Positions 43,396-53,214 of a stretch of 64,000 nucleotides of DNA are shown here, piece after piece. Under the pieces are notes generated by a model. It was not told the origin of the DNA. It searched no databases and was given only the letters and a program-made list of their open reading frames with translations. How positions within the stretch are numbered: position 1 is the first letter of the stretch; the number at the start of each line of letters is the position of its first letter. Both the position numbers and the translations under genes were made by a program. Origin of the DNA: Pseudomonadota bacterium (GTDB taxonomy: Bacteria > Pseudomonadota > Alphaproteobacteria > Acetobacterales > Acetobacteraceae); assembly GCA_021818505.1 (NCBI GenBank), contig JAKADX010000014.1, positions 1 to 64,000 of the forward strand, in the 5' to 3' direction.

Positions 43396-45117
43396 TTACT
43401 GGAACGGCAAGTAGCGGAAGCTGACGAAGAATACGTTCTCGTTCCCACTCGGCGAAATCATGCTACCTTTGGTTGCGCCAGCACCAGCGAACGCACTGCG
43501 GTCAAGATATTCGTACTGGACGCCCGCCTGCATCGTGCCGAAGCTGCCCTTGAAGAAGCGCCACCAGGCTCCCAACGTCGCTTCGACGACGCCGGAAGTA
43601 TTGGCCGAACACGCGCCGAGTTCCATTTCGCAGCCCGCCAGATCCACCGCTGGGTTGCCGTAGCCATACGCCTTGCCCCCGGCATTGTAGGCCCTGTTGC
43701 CGATTTCCTCGGCACCGCCGTACAGATAAATGTCGATCGACGGCTTCGGATGACCGACGAATCCACCCATGATCTGATATTCGTTGAGCGCCTTGATCCT
43801 GCCGTTCGGGTCGAAGGTCACGTCGGGCAACTGCGCCGAACCATAGCGGCCGATGCCCTGGCCGACCAGACCGTTCAACTGGAAGTCCAGCATCCGGGGG
43901 ATCACCGGCAGGATCATGCCGGCACCGACGCCCTGCCCCGTTGTGGTGTAGTTCTGGCCGGTCCCGGAAGCGGCGTAGGAGACGCGGCCGCTCAGGAAGC
44001 GCAGCAGGCCCCACAACTCATAGTGGCCGAACCCGGGATCGGCGGCGACCTTCGCGATGATGTCCGGAGCCCAGTTGTCGCTATAACTCTGGATCGAGTT
44101 GACGTTCGGGCCGCCGCACTGGGAGTATTCCAGGGTACCGCCACCGATGCCGGTCAGCGCCGGTGCGCCCGTCAGACAGTTCGGGCCGGCCGGCTGGCCG
44201 AAGATGGTCTGTGGCTCCTCGAGCGAAATACCGGCCCAGATGCGATGGTCGTCAAAATCCTTGGTGAGCCGCAACTGGGCCTGACGCTCCCAGTTGAAGC
44301 CGACGACGTACTGTGCGTCGATCGTCAGCGGGATGTTCTCCTGGCGGGGCACCAGACCAACGCGATACGGCGTCGCCAAACTCCATGACTGGCCGCCCAG
44401 GAAATGCAGCCCCGTGTCGGTGTTGTCATAAGTGGCGTAGAAGTGCCGCATCCGGAGCACATAGCTGTTGCTCTGGTTACTGTTCGACGAGCTGCCGGCG
44501 GCCAGGAAATCCGTCTCCATGTAGCTGGACAGCGTCGTCGCGTCGTCCACCTGCCCTTGCGCGAGCAGCGAGAAGCGGCTCTGCTGAGCGGTGAAGCGGT
44601 ATTCGGGTATGTGGTAATTGGGGCTGTTGGGAAACGGGATGTTGCCGTTGAAGCCCGTATCGATGCCCGCCGCCTGGTTGCGGGAGCGATATCCGCCCTC
44701 CGCTGCCGCGAAGCCGCCCAGCGTCACGGTGACACCGCCCACGCGGAACGTGCCCAGAGGCAGTTTCGGCCCTGCCGGTGTCGGCGCCGCCACCGGCAGT
44801 TCGGCCAGCTTGGCCTGAATCGCCTGTTGCTGCGCCGTAGACGCCGCCGAGGCCGCGGTTGCCGCAGCCGCTTGGTCCTGGGCCGCCCTGGCCTGGGCCT
44901 GCGCCGCCGTGGCCTGTTCCTGCGCCGCCTTCAGTTGCTGATCGCGCGCTGCCGACTGAGCCTTCACGCGCGCCAGTTCGGCCTGCAACGCCTTGATCTC
45001 TTTCTCGATTGTCTCAATCTGCGCGTCGGACTGGGCCGCCGCCGGGTGGGTCAGGCTAGTTCCGGCCAGCGCAGTGGCCGCGAGCAGCCCGGCTCTCAAC
45101 AAGGTGCGTTTGCTCAT
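43396..45117 (-). CDS. Outer membrane porin with N-terminal coiled coil
   Basis: A 573-residue protein. The signal peptide (LLRAGLLAATALAGTSLTHPAAAQ) is cleaved near residue 28. Residues about 29-105 are an Ala/Gln/Lys heptad-like coiled coil (IEKEIKALQAELARVKAQ and repeats of QA-A-AQ). A beta-barrel follows, with alternating strands and a terminal FRYLPFQ that ends in an aromatic-hydrophobic signature. The overall shape matches the DcaP-like/alphaproteobacterial porins that trimerise through the N-terminal coiled coil. ATG 45117 has GAGGAA upstream; an upstream GTG at 45150 is rejected. The substrate is unknown. Confidence 0.8.
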   Translation of the reverse strand: MSKRTLLRAGLLAATALAGTSLTHPAAAQSDAQIETIEKEIKALQAELARVKAQSAARDQQLKAAQEQATAAQAQARAAQDQAAAATAASAASTAQQQAIQAKLAELPVAAPTPAGPKLPLGTFRVGGVTVTLGGFAAAEGGYRSRNQAAGIDTGFNGNIPFPNSPNYHIPEYRFTAQQSRFSLLAQGQVDDATTLSSYMETDFLAAGSSSNSNQSNSYVLRMRHFYATYDNTDTGLHFLGGQSWSLATPYRVGLVPRQENIPLTIDAQYVVGFNWERQAQLRLTKDFDDHRIWAGISLEEPQTIFGQPAGPNCLTGAPALTGIGGGTLEYSQCGGPNVNSIQSYSDNWAPDIIAKVAADPGFGHYELWGLLRFLSGRVSYAASGTGQNYTTTGQGVGAGMILPVIPRMLDFQLNGLVGQGIGRYGSAQLPDVTFDPNGRIKALNEYQIMGGFVGHPKPSIDIYLYGGAEEIGNRAYNAGGKAYGYGNPAVDLAGCEMELGACSANTSGVVEATLGAWWRFFKGSFGTMQAGVQYEYLDRSAFAGAGATKGSMISPSGNENVFFVSFRYLPFQ

Positions 45118-45410
45118 CAATTCCTCGACCAGCCAATAGGATGCGATCACCGCACCGTGAGGCGCGGCTCATGGGCACCCTAGTTGCGCGTCGGCAACTC
45201 GTGTGTGGCATGATCGTGACAATTGTGGCGCCCGGCCCGGGGAGCGACTAAACCAGATTATAGGTGTGTCCCGCCGATCCGGCGGCTAATGGCCTGCCAA
45301 GCGACAGGCCAGTTGCGCGTGTTCTGCCGCCGGGACCGCCGGTAGACTGGAGCCGACACAATGGCTGTGGCTGATGGCGGGCATTCGCCCTGCCGGACCA
45401 GGATTGATCG
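45118..45410. other. 293-bp divergent intergenic region
   Basis: It separates the porin and RND operon starts and must hold both promoters. Short inverted repeats are visible: GGCCTG/CAGGCC near 45294-45313 and CCGCC/GGCGG near 45270-45287. None is convincing as an operator without comparison. The adjacent two-component system could regulate it. Confidence 0.4.
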
Positions 45411-48400
45411 ATGATCGGGATCGTCAGCGTCGCGCTGCGGCGCCCCTATACCTTCATTGTGCTGGCGCTGCTGATCATGATCTTCGGCGCGCTCGCATCC
45501 GTGAGCACGCCTACCGACATCTTCCCGAACATCAACATCCCCGTGGTCAGCGTTGTCTGGACCTATAACGGGCTCCCGCCCGACGATATGTCGGGTCGAG
45601 TCGTGTATTATTTCGAACGATCAGTGACCACGCAGGTCAACGACATCGAGCACATGGAGTCGCAGTCGCTCCCCGGCTACGGCGTCGTTAAGATCTTTTT
45701 CCAGAAGACCGTCAATATCAATGCGGCGCTGGCGCAGGTCACCGCCTCCGCGCAGACTGTTCTAAAGCTGTTGCCGGCCGGTATCACGCCGCCTTACGTG
45801 CTCCGCTTCAACGCCTCTTCGGTGCCGATCCTGCAGATCGCCGTCTCCAGCAAAACGCTGCCGGAACAGACGCTATTCGATTACGCGCAGAACTTCATCC
45901 GCCCGCAACTTGCAAGTGTCCCTGGCGCGGCCATCCCCTCGCCGTACGGCGGCAAGGTACGGCAGATCCAGATCGACATCGACGAGCAGGCGATGCAGCA
46001 ATACAGCCTCTCCGCTCAGGATGTCGGCAACGCGCTCGCCCGGCAGAACCAGATCACGCCGGTCGGCACCCAGAAGATCGGGAAGTTCGAATACACGGTC
46101 CAGCTCAACGACAGCCCGATCGCGGTGGCTGATCTGAACGACCTGCCGATCAAGAAGGTCAATGGCACGATCGTCTATATGCGTGATGTCGCGTTCGTCC
46201 ACGATGGCTATCCGCCGCAGATCAACATCGTTCGCGTGAACGGCAGCCGCGCCGTGCTGATGACCATCCTCAAGGTCGGGTCCGCCTCGACGCTGAACAT
46301 CATCAGCGGCATCAAGGACCTGCTGCCGCTCGTGCGTGAGACTCTGCCGCCGGGCATCCGGCTGGATGCCGTGGGTGACCAGTCGATGTTCGTGCTGGAT
46401 GCGGTGACCGGCGTGATGCGCGAGGGTGCGATCGCCGCGGCGCTTACCGGGCTCATGATCCTGGTATTCCTGGGCAGCTGGCGCTCGACGCTCATTATTA
46501 CCGTATCGATTCCGCTTGCGGTGCTGACCTCGATCACGATCCTCTCGGCGCTCGGCGAGACGATCAACGTGATGACGCTGGGCGGGCTGGCGCTTGCCGT
46601 CGGCATCCTCGTGGACGACGCTACCGTCACCATCGAGAACATTAACTATCACCTCGAACAGGGCAAGCAGATCAAGGACGCCATCATGGACGGCGCCCGG
46701 CAGATCGTGGTTCCCGCCTTCGTGTCGCTGCTGTGCATCTGCATCGTGTTTGTGCCGATGTTCTCGCTTGGCGGCGTGGCCGGATACCTGTTCCGGCCCC
46801 TGGCCGAAGCGGTCGTGTTCGCGCTGGTCGGATCGTTCGTGCTCTCCCGCACGCTGGTTCCGACACTCGCGAACTATCTGCTCGCCGCACAGGCACATCA
46901 GACGCATGGCCCCCCAAGTCACGCACTGCCGGCCGCGCCGCGGCCGCGCCGCAGCATTTTCGGCCGCTTTCAGGAGGGATTCGAGCATCGCTTCGAACAG
47001 GTGCGCGGCCGCTATCGCGAGACGCTGGCGTTGGCGCTCGCGCATCCCTGGCGTTTCGTCGCCGGCTTCCTCATCGTTGTGCTGGCGTCGTTCGCCCTGG
47101 CACCCTGGCTCGGCCAGAATTTCTTCCCCTCCACGGATTCCGGGCAGATCAAGCTGCACGTCCGGGCCCAGACCGGCACCCGGATCGAGGAAACGGCGCG
47201 GCTGTGCGATCAGGTCGAGGCGACCGTGCGCGGCGTCATCCCGCCCAATGAACTGACCAGCATTGTCGATAACATCGGCCTGCCGATCAGCGGCATCAAC
47301 ATCGCTTACGGCAACTCGGGCACCATCGGCGTCGAGGACGCCGACATCCTGATCACGCTCGATGCCGACCATGCGCCGACTGCCGACTACGAGCGCCGCC
47401 TGCGCGAAGTACTGCCGCGGCTCTACCCCGGAACCACCTTCTCCTTCCTGCCGGCCGACATTACCACGCAAATCCTCAATTTCGGGCTGCCGGCGCCGAT
47501 CGACGTGCGCATTACCGGTCCCAGCCGGCAGATGGAGAAAAACCGCGCCTACGCGGACGATGTGCTGGCCCGCATGCGACGCGTACCCGGCGTTGCCGAC
47601 GCCCGAATTCAGCAGGCGTTCAACCAACCGACGCTCTACGTGGACGCCAACCGGACATTGGCGGGCCTGACCGGACTGACCGAGCGCGACGTGACCAACA
47701 GCCTGCAGACCGCGCTCGCCGGCAGCATCCAGACGGCGCCGACATTCTGGCTCGACCCGCGCACCGGCGTCTCCTACCCCATCGTCGTTCAGATGCCGCA
47801 GTACGACATCGACTCGATCGGTGAACTTGAGAACCTGCCGATCACGGCCAACGGGCAGACACAGTTGCTCGGCGCCTTGGCAACAGTACGAATCGGCACG
47901 TCGAATGCGGTCGTAACGCACTATAACGTCCAACCCGCGATCGACATCTATGCTGCAGTGCAGGGTCGCGACCTCGGCGCCGTCGCAACCGACGTCAACG
48001 CGATTCTCGACAGCACGAAATCGGCGGTGCCCCGCGGCAGCCAGGTGGAACTCGCCGGGCAGGTGACCACGATGACGAGCGCCTACAGCCAGCTGTTCTT
48101 TGGCCTGGGCTTCGCGATCCTGCTGATCTACCTGGTAATCGTCGTCAACTTCCAGTCCTGGCTGGATCCGTTCGTCATCATTACGGCGCTGCCTGCGGCC
48201 CTCGCCGGCATCGTCTGGATCCTGTTCGCCTCCGGCACCACGCTGTCGGTGCCGGCGCTCACCGGCGCGATCATGTCGATGGGGGTAGCGACCGCGAACA
48301 GCATTCTGATCGTCAGTTTCGCGCGCGAGCAGTTGGCGCTCGGCCGGGATCCTGTCTCGGCGGCACTGGAAGCGGGTTTCACCCGCTTCCGTCCGGTCCT

Positions 48401-48626
48401 GATGACGGCGCTGGCGATGGTGATCGGTATGGCCCCCATGGCGCTCAGCGCCGACCAGAATGCGCCCCTGGGCCGGGCCGTGATCGGCGGATTGGTTTGT
48501 GCTACCATTTCCACCTTGTTTTTCGTTCCAGCCATATTCAGTTTGGTGCATCGCGGCCATGAACAGCCATCGCGACCGGCACCGCCGGTGGCGCAGATTC
48601 AAACGCCCGTTCCGACCCACACCTGA
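45411..48626 (+). CDS. RND-family efflux permease (AcrB/HAE1-like)
   Basis: A 1071-residue inner-membrane proton-driven pump with twelve membrane segments and two large periplasmic loops. The N-terminus is GIVSVALRRPYTFIVLALLIMIFG, TM4 has the proton-relay aspartates in AVGILVDDATVTIENI, and the second-half equivalent is GAIMSMGVATANSILIVSF. It exports drugs, solvents or metals; RND pumps of this sequence type (HAE1) usually handle hydrophobic organics. CAGGA precedes the ATG. It is first in the operon, ahead of its fusion protein. Confidence 0.94.
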   Translation: MIGIVSVALRRPYTFIVLALLIMIFGALASVSTPTDIFPNINIPVVSVVWTYNGLPPDDMSGRVVYYFERSVTTQVNDIEHMESQSLPGYGVVKIFFQKTVNINAALAQVTASAQTVLKLLPAGITPPYVLRFNASSVPILQIAVSSKTLPEQTLFDYAQNFIRPQLASVPGAAIPSPYGGKVRQIQIDIDEQAMQQYSLSAQDVGNALARQNQITPVGTQKIGKFEYTVQLNDSPIAVADLNDLPIKKVNGTIVYMRDVAFVHDGYPPQINIVRVNGSRAVLMTILKVGSASTLNIISGIKDLLPLVRETLPPGIRLDAVGDQSMFVLDAVTGVMREGAIAAALTGLMILVFLGSWRSTLIITVSIPLAVLTSITILSALGETINVMTLGGLALAVGILVDDATVTIENINYHLEQGKQIKDAIMDGARQIVVPAFVSLLCICIVFVPMFSLGGVAGYLFRPLAEAVVFALVGSFVLSRTLVPTLANYLLAAQAHQTHGPPSHALPAAPRPRRSIFGRFQEGFEHRFEQVRGRYRETLALALAHPWRFVAGFLIVVLASFALAPWLGQNFFPSTDSGQIKLHVRAQTGTRIEETARLCDQVEATVRGVIPPNELTSIVDNIGLPISGINIAYGNSGTIGVEDADILITLDADHAPTADYERRLREVLPRLYPGTTFSFLPADITTQILNFGLPAPIDVRITGPSRQMEKNRAYADDVLARMRRVPGVADARIQQAFNQPTLYVDANRTLAGLTGLTERDVTNSLQTALAGSIQTAPTFWLDPRTGVSYPIVVQMPQYDIDSIGELENLPITANGQTQLLGALATVRIGTSNAVVTHYNVQPAIDIYAAVQGRDLGAVATDVNAILDSTKSAVPRGSQVELAGQVTTMTSAYSQLFFGLGFAILLIYLVIVVNFQSWLDPFVIITALPAALAGIVWILFASGTTLSVPALTGAIMSMGVATANSILIVSFAREQLALGRDPVSAALEAGFTRFRPVLMTALAMVIGMAPMALSADQNAPLGRAVIGGLVCATISTLFFVPAIFSLVHRGHEQPSRPAPPVAQIQTPVPTHT

Positions 48627-48640
48627 AAAGCGGACCACGA

Positions 48641-49891
48641 ATGCGTGACACTTCGGAGCAATCCCTCGACCCGGCGCCCCGCCGCTCCCACACCGGCCTC
48701 AAACTGGCCGGAGTGACGGCGCTGATCATCGCTCTCGCGGTTGCCGGCTTTGGCATCTGGCAACGCAACGACCATGAGCGGAAACTGGCGACATGGACTG
48801 ACGCCCAAGCGGTGCCGACGGTCGCGATCGTGCGCCCGCAACCGGAAACCAAGGCTCAGACGCTGACGCTGCCGGGCAATGTCGATGCCTGGTTCGAGGC
48901 GCCGATCTATGCCCGGGTCCCCGGCTATTTGCAGATGTGGTACAAGGATATCGGCGCGCGCGTGAAGGCGGGCGAGCTGCTCGGCGTGATCGACACGCCC
49001 GACCTCGACGAACAGCTTCACCAGGCCAAAGCCGACCTCAATTCCGCGCAGGCCAACCTGGCGCTGGCCGAAGTGACGGCGAAGCGCTGGAAAGCGCTGT
49101 TGTCTTCGTCAGCGGTGTCGCAGCAGTCGGTGGACGAGAAAGTCGCCGACGCAGTGGCGCTTAAAGCGAAGGTGGCTGCCGCGCAGGCAAATGTCGATCG
49201 TCTCAATGCTCTGGAGAGCTTCAAGCGCTTGGTTGCGCCCTTCGACGGTGTGGTGACCGCGCGCAAGACCGATATCGGCGACCTGATCAATGTCGGGGCC
49301 AGCTCCAGGCCTGCGCTGTTCGCGGTTGCCGACATCCACGCCATGCGCGTTTACGTGCGGGTACCGCAGGCCTTTTCCGCCCGGATCGCCGTCGGTATGA
49401 AGGCAAATCTGAGGCTGCCGCAATATCCCGATCAGACGTTCTCGGCGACGGTGCTGACCACCTCCAACGCGATCAACCGAGAGAGCCGCACGGTGCTGGT
49501 CGAACTGGTCGCGGAGAATCCGGACGGCAAACTCTGGCCCGGCACATACGCCGACGTGAGCTTCGACCTTCCGGCCGACACCAAGATCGTGCAGATCCCG
49601 GCGAGTGCGCTGCTGTTCCAGTCCGAAGGCTTGCAGGTCGCAGTGCTCGGCCCGGAGAACAAGGTGGAGATCCGCTCGGTTCGCGTCGGACGCAACTTCG
49701 GCACGATGGTCGAGGTGCTATCAGGCGTCAGTGCCGGCGATCGGGTGATCGACAGCCCACCCGATTCGATCGTTGCCGGGCAACTGGTCCATCCCGAGGA
49801 GCAGAACCCCAACATTGCCCGCGATACCGGAGAGGTCCCGGCGAAACCAACGGCGGCGGCGCGTGGCGATCAGCCCGCGGCCGGCCAATAA
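48641..49891 (+). CDS. RND efflux membrane fusion protein (HlyD/AcrA family)
   Basis: A 416-residue periplasmic adaptor. One N-terminal membrane segment (GVTALIIALAVAGFGIW) is followed by the first lipoyl half (ETKAQTLTLPGNVDAWFEAPIYARVPGYL), a coiled coil (about 130-190) and the second lipoyl half (RLVAPFDGVVTARKTDIGDLINVG). The C-terminal beta-barrel and membrane-proximal region ends near VRVGRNFGTMVEVLSG. It links the pump to the outer-membrane factor. Its stop overlaps the next ATG by one base (TAATG). Confidence 0.92.
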   Translation: MRDTSEQSLDPAPRRSHTGLKLAGVTALIIALAVAGFGIWQRNDHERKLATWTDAQAVPTVAIVRPQPETKAQTLTLPGNVDAWFEAPIYARVPGYLQMWYKDIGARVKAGELLGVIDTPDLDEQLHQAKADLNSAQANLALAEVTAKRWKALLSSSAVSQQSVDEKVADAVALKAKVAAAQANVDRLNALESFKRLVAPFDGVVTARKTDIGDLINVGASSRPALFAVADIHAMRVYVRVPQAFSARIAVGMKANLRLPQYPDQTFSATVLTTSNAINRESRTVLVELVAENPDGKLWPGTYADVSFDLPADTKIVQIPASALLFQSEGLQVAVLGPENKVEIRSVRVGRNFGTMVEVLSGVSAGDRVIDSPPDSIVAGQLVHPEEQNPNIARDTGEVPAKPTAAARGDQPAAGQ

Positions 49892-51360
49892 TGCGGCGTC
49901 TGGCGGCGGTGGCGCTGAGCGGAGCGCTGCTTGCCGGATGCGATCTGGCCCCGCCCTACAAGGCTCCGGTCGTGACGGTGCCGGCCTCCTACCGCGACAC
50001 CGTCATCTGGCGAACGGCCACGCCAGCGGATCAGGCACCAAAGCCCGACTGGTGGCGGGACTTCAACGATCCGACCATCAACAGGCTGGTGGACGATCTC
50101 GACCACAAGAACTTCACTCTCGCCGCAGCCACAGCAACGTTCGATCAGGCGCGGGCCTACGCCGGCGAAGCGGACGCAGGTCTGTTTCCACAATTCGGCG
50201 TGCAGGGCGGTATCTCCAGGACCCAGTACACGTCAAATGAAGCGGGGAAGTCAGATTTTCTGAAGGCTCATGGGCTTCTCCCCGATTTCATAGCGCGCAA
50301 TACGCTTGCTGGCGGACTAACCTACGAGATCGATTTCTGGGATCAGATCCATAACCAGATCGCCGCGGGCGAGGCCACCGCGCAAGCCACTGGCGCCGAC
50401 CTGGCCTTTCTGCGGCTCAGTCTGCAGGCCGAGCTGGTGAACGATTACCTTCTCCTGCGTGGGCTGGACGCCGAGCAGGATCTGCTCAAACACACGGTCG
50501 CGGCGTATCAGCAGGCACTGAATGTCGCGCAGAACCGCTTCATCGGCAAGATCTCACCGGCGATGGATGTGACGCGCGCGCAGACCCAGCTGGAATCGGC
50601 CCGCGCGCAGCTTGACGATGTCGGCGCGCGACGCGCATTGGCTGAGCACGCCATTGCCACTCTGGTCGCGGTGCCGGCGCCAGCCTTCTCGATCCCACCG
50701 TCGCTCGCCCCGATCAAGCTGCCGCCGCTGCCGCCCAGTGTTCCCTCCTCACTGTTGCAGCGCCGACCTGACATTGCGGCGGCGGAGCGTCGTGTCGCCG
50801 CGTCCAATGCGACGATTGGCGTGGCGCGCGCGGCGTTCTTCCCGAATATCGCACTGAACGCGATCGGTGGCGTGCAGTCGAGCAACCTGAACATGTTCAC
50901 GGGACCGGCAACCTTCTTCTCGCTTGGCCCGACGCTGCGACTGCCGGTCTTCGAGGGCGGATTGCTCAATGCGCAGGAGGCGGCGACCATCGCCGCGTTC
51001 AATGTCAGCACGGCCGACTATCGCAACACGGTGGTGACCGCGTTTCAGGAAGTCGAGGACGCACTGGCGCAACTGCACTACTACGGAGTCGAGCAAGCCG
51101 ACGACAAGCGGGCCGTGGCCGCCGCACAACGCACGCTCGACATGGCGATGGCGCTCTACCAGGATGGGGCCACCAACTTCCTCGAAGTCGTGGTGGCGCA
51201 GGAGTCGCTGCTGAGCGCACAGCTGCTCCTGCTGCGGTTGCAGACGCAGTATTTGCAGTCCGGCGTGCGGCTGGTCCGCGCACTCGGCGGCGGTTGGAGC
51301 AATCAAGACCTACCGAAACTCGACCAGATGCCCCTTTACCACGTGGACATCGGACAATAG
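49891..51360 (+). CDS. Outer membrane efflux lipoprotein (NodT/OprM family)
   Basis: A 489-residue TolC-like factor. It starts as a lipoprotein (MRRLAAVALSGALLAGC, lipobox Cys17), followed by DWWRDFNDPTINRLVDD and the OEP repeats with long coiled coils (the QTQLESARAQLDDVGARRALAEH region and the C-terminal AAQRTLDMAMALYQDGATNFLEVV). It completes the tripartite efflux system for export across both membranes. It is the last gene of the RND operon. Confidence 0.93.
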   Translation: MRRLAAVALSGALLAGCDLAPPYKAPVVTVPASYRDTVIWRTATPADQAPKPDWWRDFNDPTINRLVDDLDHKNFTLAAATATFDQARAYAGEADAGLFPQFGVQGGISRTQYTSNEAGKSDFLKAHGLLPDFIARNTLAGGLTYEIDFWDQIHNQIAAGEATAQATGADLAFLRLSLQAELVNDYLLLRGLDAEQDLLKHTVAAYQQALNVAQNRFIGKISPAMDVTRAQTQLESARAQLDDVGARRALAEHAIATLVAVPAPAFSIPPSLAPIKLPPLPPSVPSSLLQRRPDIAAAERRVAASNATIGVARAAFFPNIALNAIGGVQSSNLNMFTGPATFFSLGPTLRLPVFEGGLLNAQEAATIAAFNVSTADYRNTVVTAFQEVEDALAQLHYYGVEQADDKRAVAAAQRTLDMAMALYQDGATNFLEVVVAQESLLSAQLLLLRLQTQYLQSGVRLVRALGGGWSNQDLPKLDQMPLYHVDIGQ

Positions 51361-51363
51361 TCG

Positions 51364-51657
51364 TCAGCGCCGCGACCCCGCGGTGCGTGGAAACGGGACG
51401 ACCACACCGCCCGATCCGTTCGGCGGCCGCGGGGAGACGAGCGGCGGCGCCGGCAGGATCGGCGCGCGCGATGGCGGCGGAGGAATGTTGCGCACCCACG
51501 CGGCATAGGTTCGGCGGGCTTCCTCGCGCTGGGCCGCGATTGCCGCTCTGCGGCGGTGACGCCCACGCCACCAGCGCCGCAGGTCGCCGGAAAAATACAC
51601 ACCGTAGGCGGCGATCCACACGACGGCGGCAACGGCGGCCAGTATCGTGTCGAGCAT
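51364..51657 (-). CDS. Small membrane protein of unknown function
   Basis: A 97-residue protein with one N-terminal hydrophobic span (MLDTILAAVAAVVWIAAYGVYF), then an Arg-rich cytoplasmic stretch and a Pro-rich tail. A strong GGGGAGGACG immediately upstream of the ATG supports it as a real gene. It is convergent with the efflux factor gene, 3 bp away. No family is recognised. Confidence 0.55.
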   Translation of the reverse strand: MLDTILAAVAAVVWIAAYGVYFSGDLRRWWRGRHRRRAAIAAQREEARRTYAAWVRNIPPPPSRAPILPAPPLVSPRPPNGSGGVVVPFPRTAGSRR

Positions 51658-51686
51658 CGTCCTCCCCTGAACGCGCCAGGGCCGGG

Positions 51687-53099
51687 CTAGCGCCCGGTCA
51701 GAATGCGATCGAACAGTTGACGCACCGTCGGGATGAAGCCGTTGCTGTAAAATGGGTCCGTGCCGAAGCGGAAGCCGTTGTGGCCGCTGAACATCAGATT
51801 ATGTTCCATGATCTCGTCGCGATCGGAATCGTGCGCCACGGTCTGCAACGTCTTCTGGATACAGAAGCTGCGGGCGTCGGCCTTCTTCCCAGTGCTGAAT
51901 TCGGGCTCGACCTGCGACCAGTTCGAGAACCTGCATTGGCTGAGGCAGCCCATGCAGGCGACCTGGTCGGCGAGGATTTCTCGCGCTTTTTCGGGCGTGA
52001 CAAAGATCAGCGTGCTGTCGGGGGTTCGCAGCGCCTCCGTAAACCCATGCGCCTCCCACTCCGTGACCCGTCCCAGGTCGGCGGGTGTGAGATAGACGGT
52101 ACGCTTGCGCGGCCCGACCCCGAACTCCGCGAGGTGCTCGCCCACCGGCTCGGCGGTGTAGGCGACCTGACGCTCGTTGCGCTCTCGCAGTTCGCTGATG
52201 AAGGCATTGTTGACTGCTGAGGAATAAAAACCGGTCGGGCTGAAGCGGTTAAGGAAGATGTCGCCTTCCTTCAGCGTCAGCAGCTTTCGCTTCCAGGCAT
52301 CGCCGATCGGGCTTTCCTGTGTGAGCAGCGGGCGGGTGCCGAACTGGAAGGCGATCGGGCCGAGTTCCGGGTTGTCGATCCAGTGCTCCCACTCTTCCAG
52401 CCACCAGACGCCACCGGCCATGATGATCGGCGTCTCTGCCAATCCCGATTCGCGCATCACGTTGCGCAGCGCCAGCACGCGCGGATAAGGATCCTCCGGC
52501 TTGGTCGGGTCCTCGCTGTTGGAGAGCCCGTTATGCCCGCCGGCCAGCCAGGGATCCTCATATACCACGCCGCCGAGCAGCGCCGCCGCCTTGTGGTAAG
52601 CCCGCTTCCACAGCGCGTTGAAGGCACGCGCCGAGGACACGATCGGGTAGTAATGGACATTGAACTTGGCGGCGATGTCCGACAGGCGATACGGCATCCC
52701 GGCGCCGCAGGTCAGGCCATTTATCAGCCCTTTGGCCTGTTCCATGATGCCGGTGATGACTCGCTCGGCCCCGCCCATCTCCCAGAGGATGTTGGCGTGG
52801 ATGCGCCCCTTGCCGCCCGCGATCTCATAGGCGCGGCGGGCCTGCGCAATGCCGCCGGCGATGGCGTAGCGGATGAGCTCCTCGTGGCGCTCGCGCCGCG
52901 TGCGACCGCGATACACCTGCGGTATGCGGTTGCCCTGCTCGTCATAGCTGTCGGCATTGACGGCGCTCATCGTTCCGATGCCGCCGCACGCGGCCCAGTG
53001 CCCGGCGGTGACGCCGGTCGAAATGGCCACGCCCTTGCCGCCCTCGACGAGCGGCAGCAGGTCCATCCCACCCATGCGGATCGCGTTGATGGCCTTCAT
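51687..53099 (-). CDS. Nitronate monooxygenase-like flavoprotein with a C-terminal cysteine cluster
   Basis: A 470-residue TIM-barrel oxidoreductase of the nitronate monooxygenase/2-nitropropane dioxygenase family: MDLLPLVEGGKGVAIST near the N-terminus, the middle IIMAGGVWWLEEWEHW block with the GG of the FMN-phosphate loop, and AFQFGTRPLLTQESP. Usual NMO proteins are about 320-350 residues; here an extra C-terminal part carries C382-x2-C385-x3-C389 plus C413, which suggests an iron-sulfur or zinc site. The flavin substrate is unknown. ATG 53099 is preferred, with AAGGGAT 8 bases upstream. Confidence 0.78.
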   Translation of the reverse strand: MKAINAIRMGGMDLLPLVEGGKGVAISTGVTAGHWAACGGIGTMSAVNADSYDEQGNRIPQVYRGRTRRERHEELIRYAIAGGIAQARRAYEIAGGKGRIHANILWEMGGAERVITGIMEQAKGLINGLTCGAGMPYRLSDIAAKFNVHYYPIVSSARAFNALWKRAYHKAAALLGGVVYEDPWLAGGHNGLSNSEDPTKPEDPYPRVLALRNVMRESGLAETPIIMAGGVWWLEEWEHWIDNPELGPIAFQFGTRPLLTQESPIGDAWKRKLLTLKEGDIFLNRFSPTGFYSSAVNNAFISELRERNERQVAYTAEPVGEHLAEFGVGPRKRTVYLTPADLGRVTEWEAHGFTEALRTPDSTLIFVTPEKAREILADQVACMGCLSQCRFSNWSQVEPEFSTGKKADARSFCIQKTLQTVAHDSDRDEIMEHNLMFSGHNGFRFGTDPFYSNGFIPTVRQLFDRILTGR

Positions 53100-53171
53100 C
53101 ACGGCTATCCCTTCGCGCCTGCGGCCGGGCTACTCCCCCGAACCCGTCATGCCAGTGTAACGCAGGCAACA

Positions 53172-53201
53172 CCCGTCCGCACGCCTCCGCGAGCGGACGG
53201 G
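53172..53201. terminator. Hairpin terminator candidate downstream of pnp
   Basis: A 9-bp stem, CCCGTCCGC (53172-53180) pairing with GCGGACGGG (53193-53201), loop of 12 bases, 13 bp after the pnp stop on the minus strand. No U tract follows, so the terminator assignment rests on position and stem strength only. Confidence 0.5.
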
Positions 53202-53214
53202 CAGACCTCGCGCC

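Noticed and set aside
45873-48638. A 921-codon minus-strand frame opposite the RND pump
   Set aside because: Antisense shadow of a clear RND gene with no homologous motif and no ribosome-binding site.
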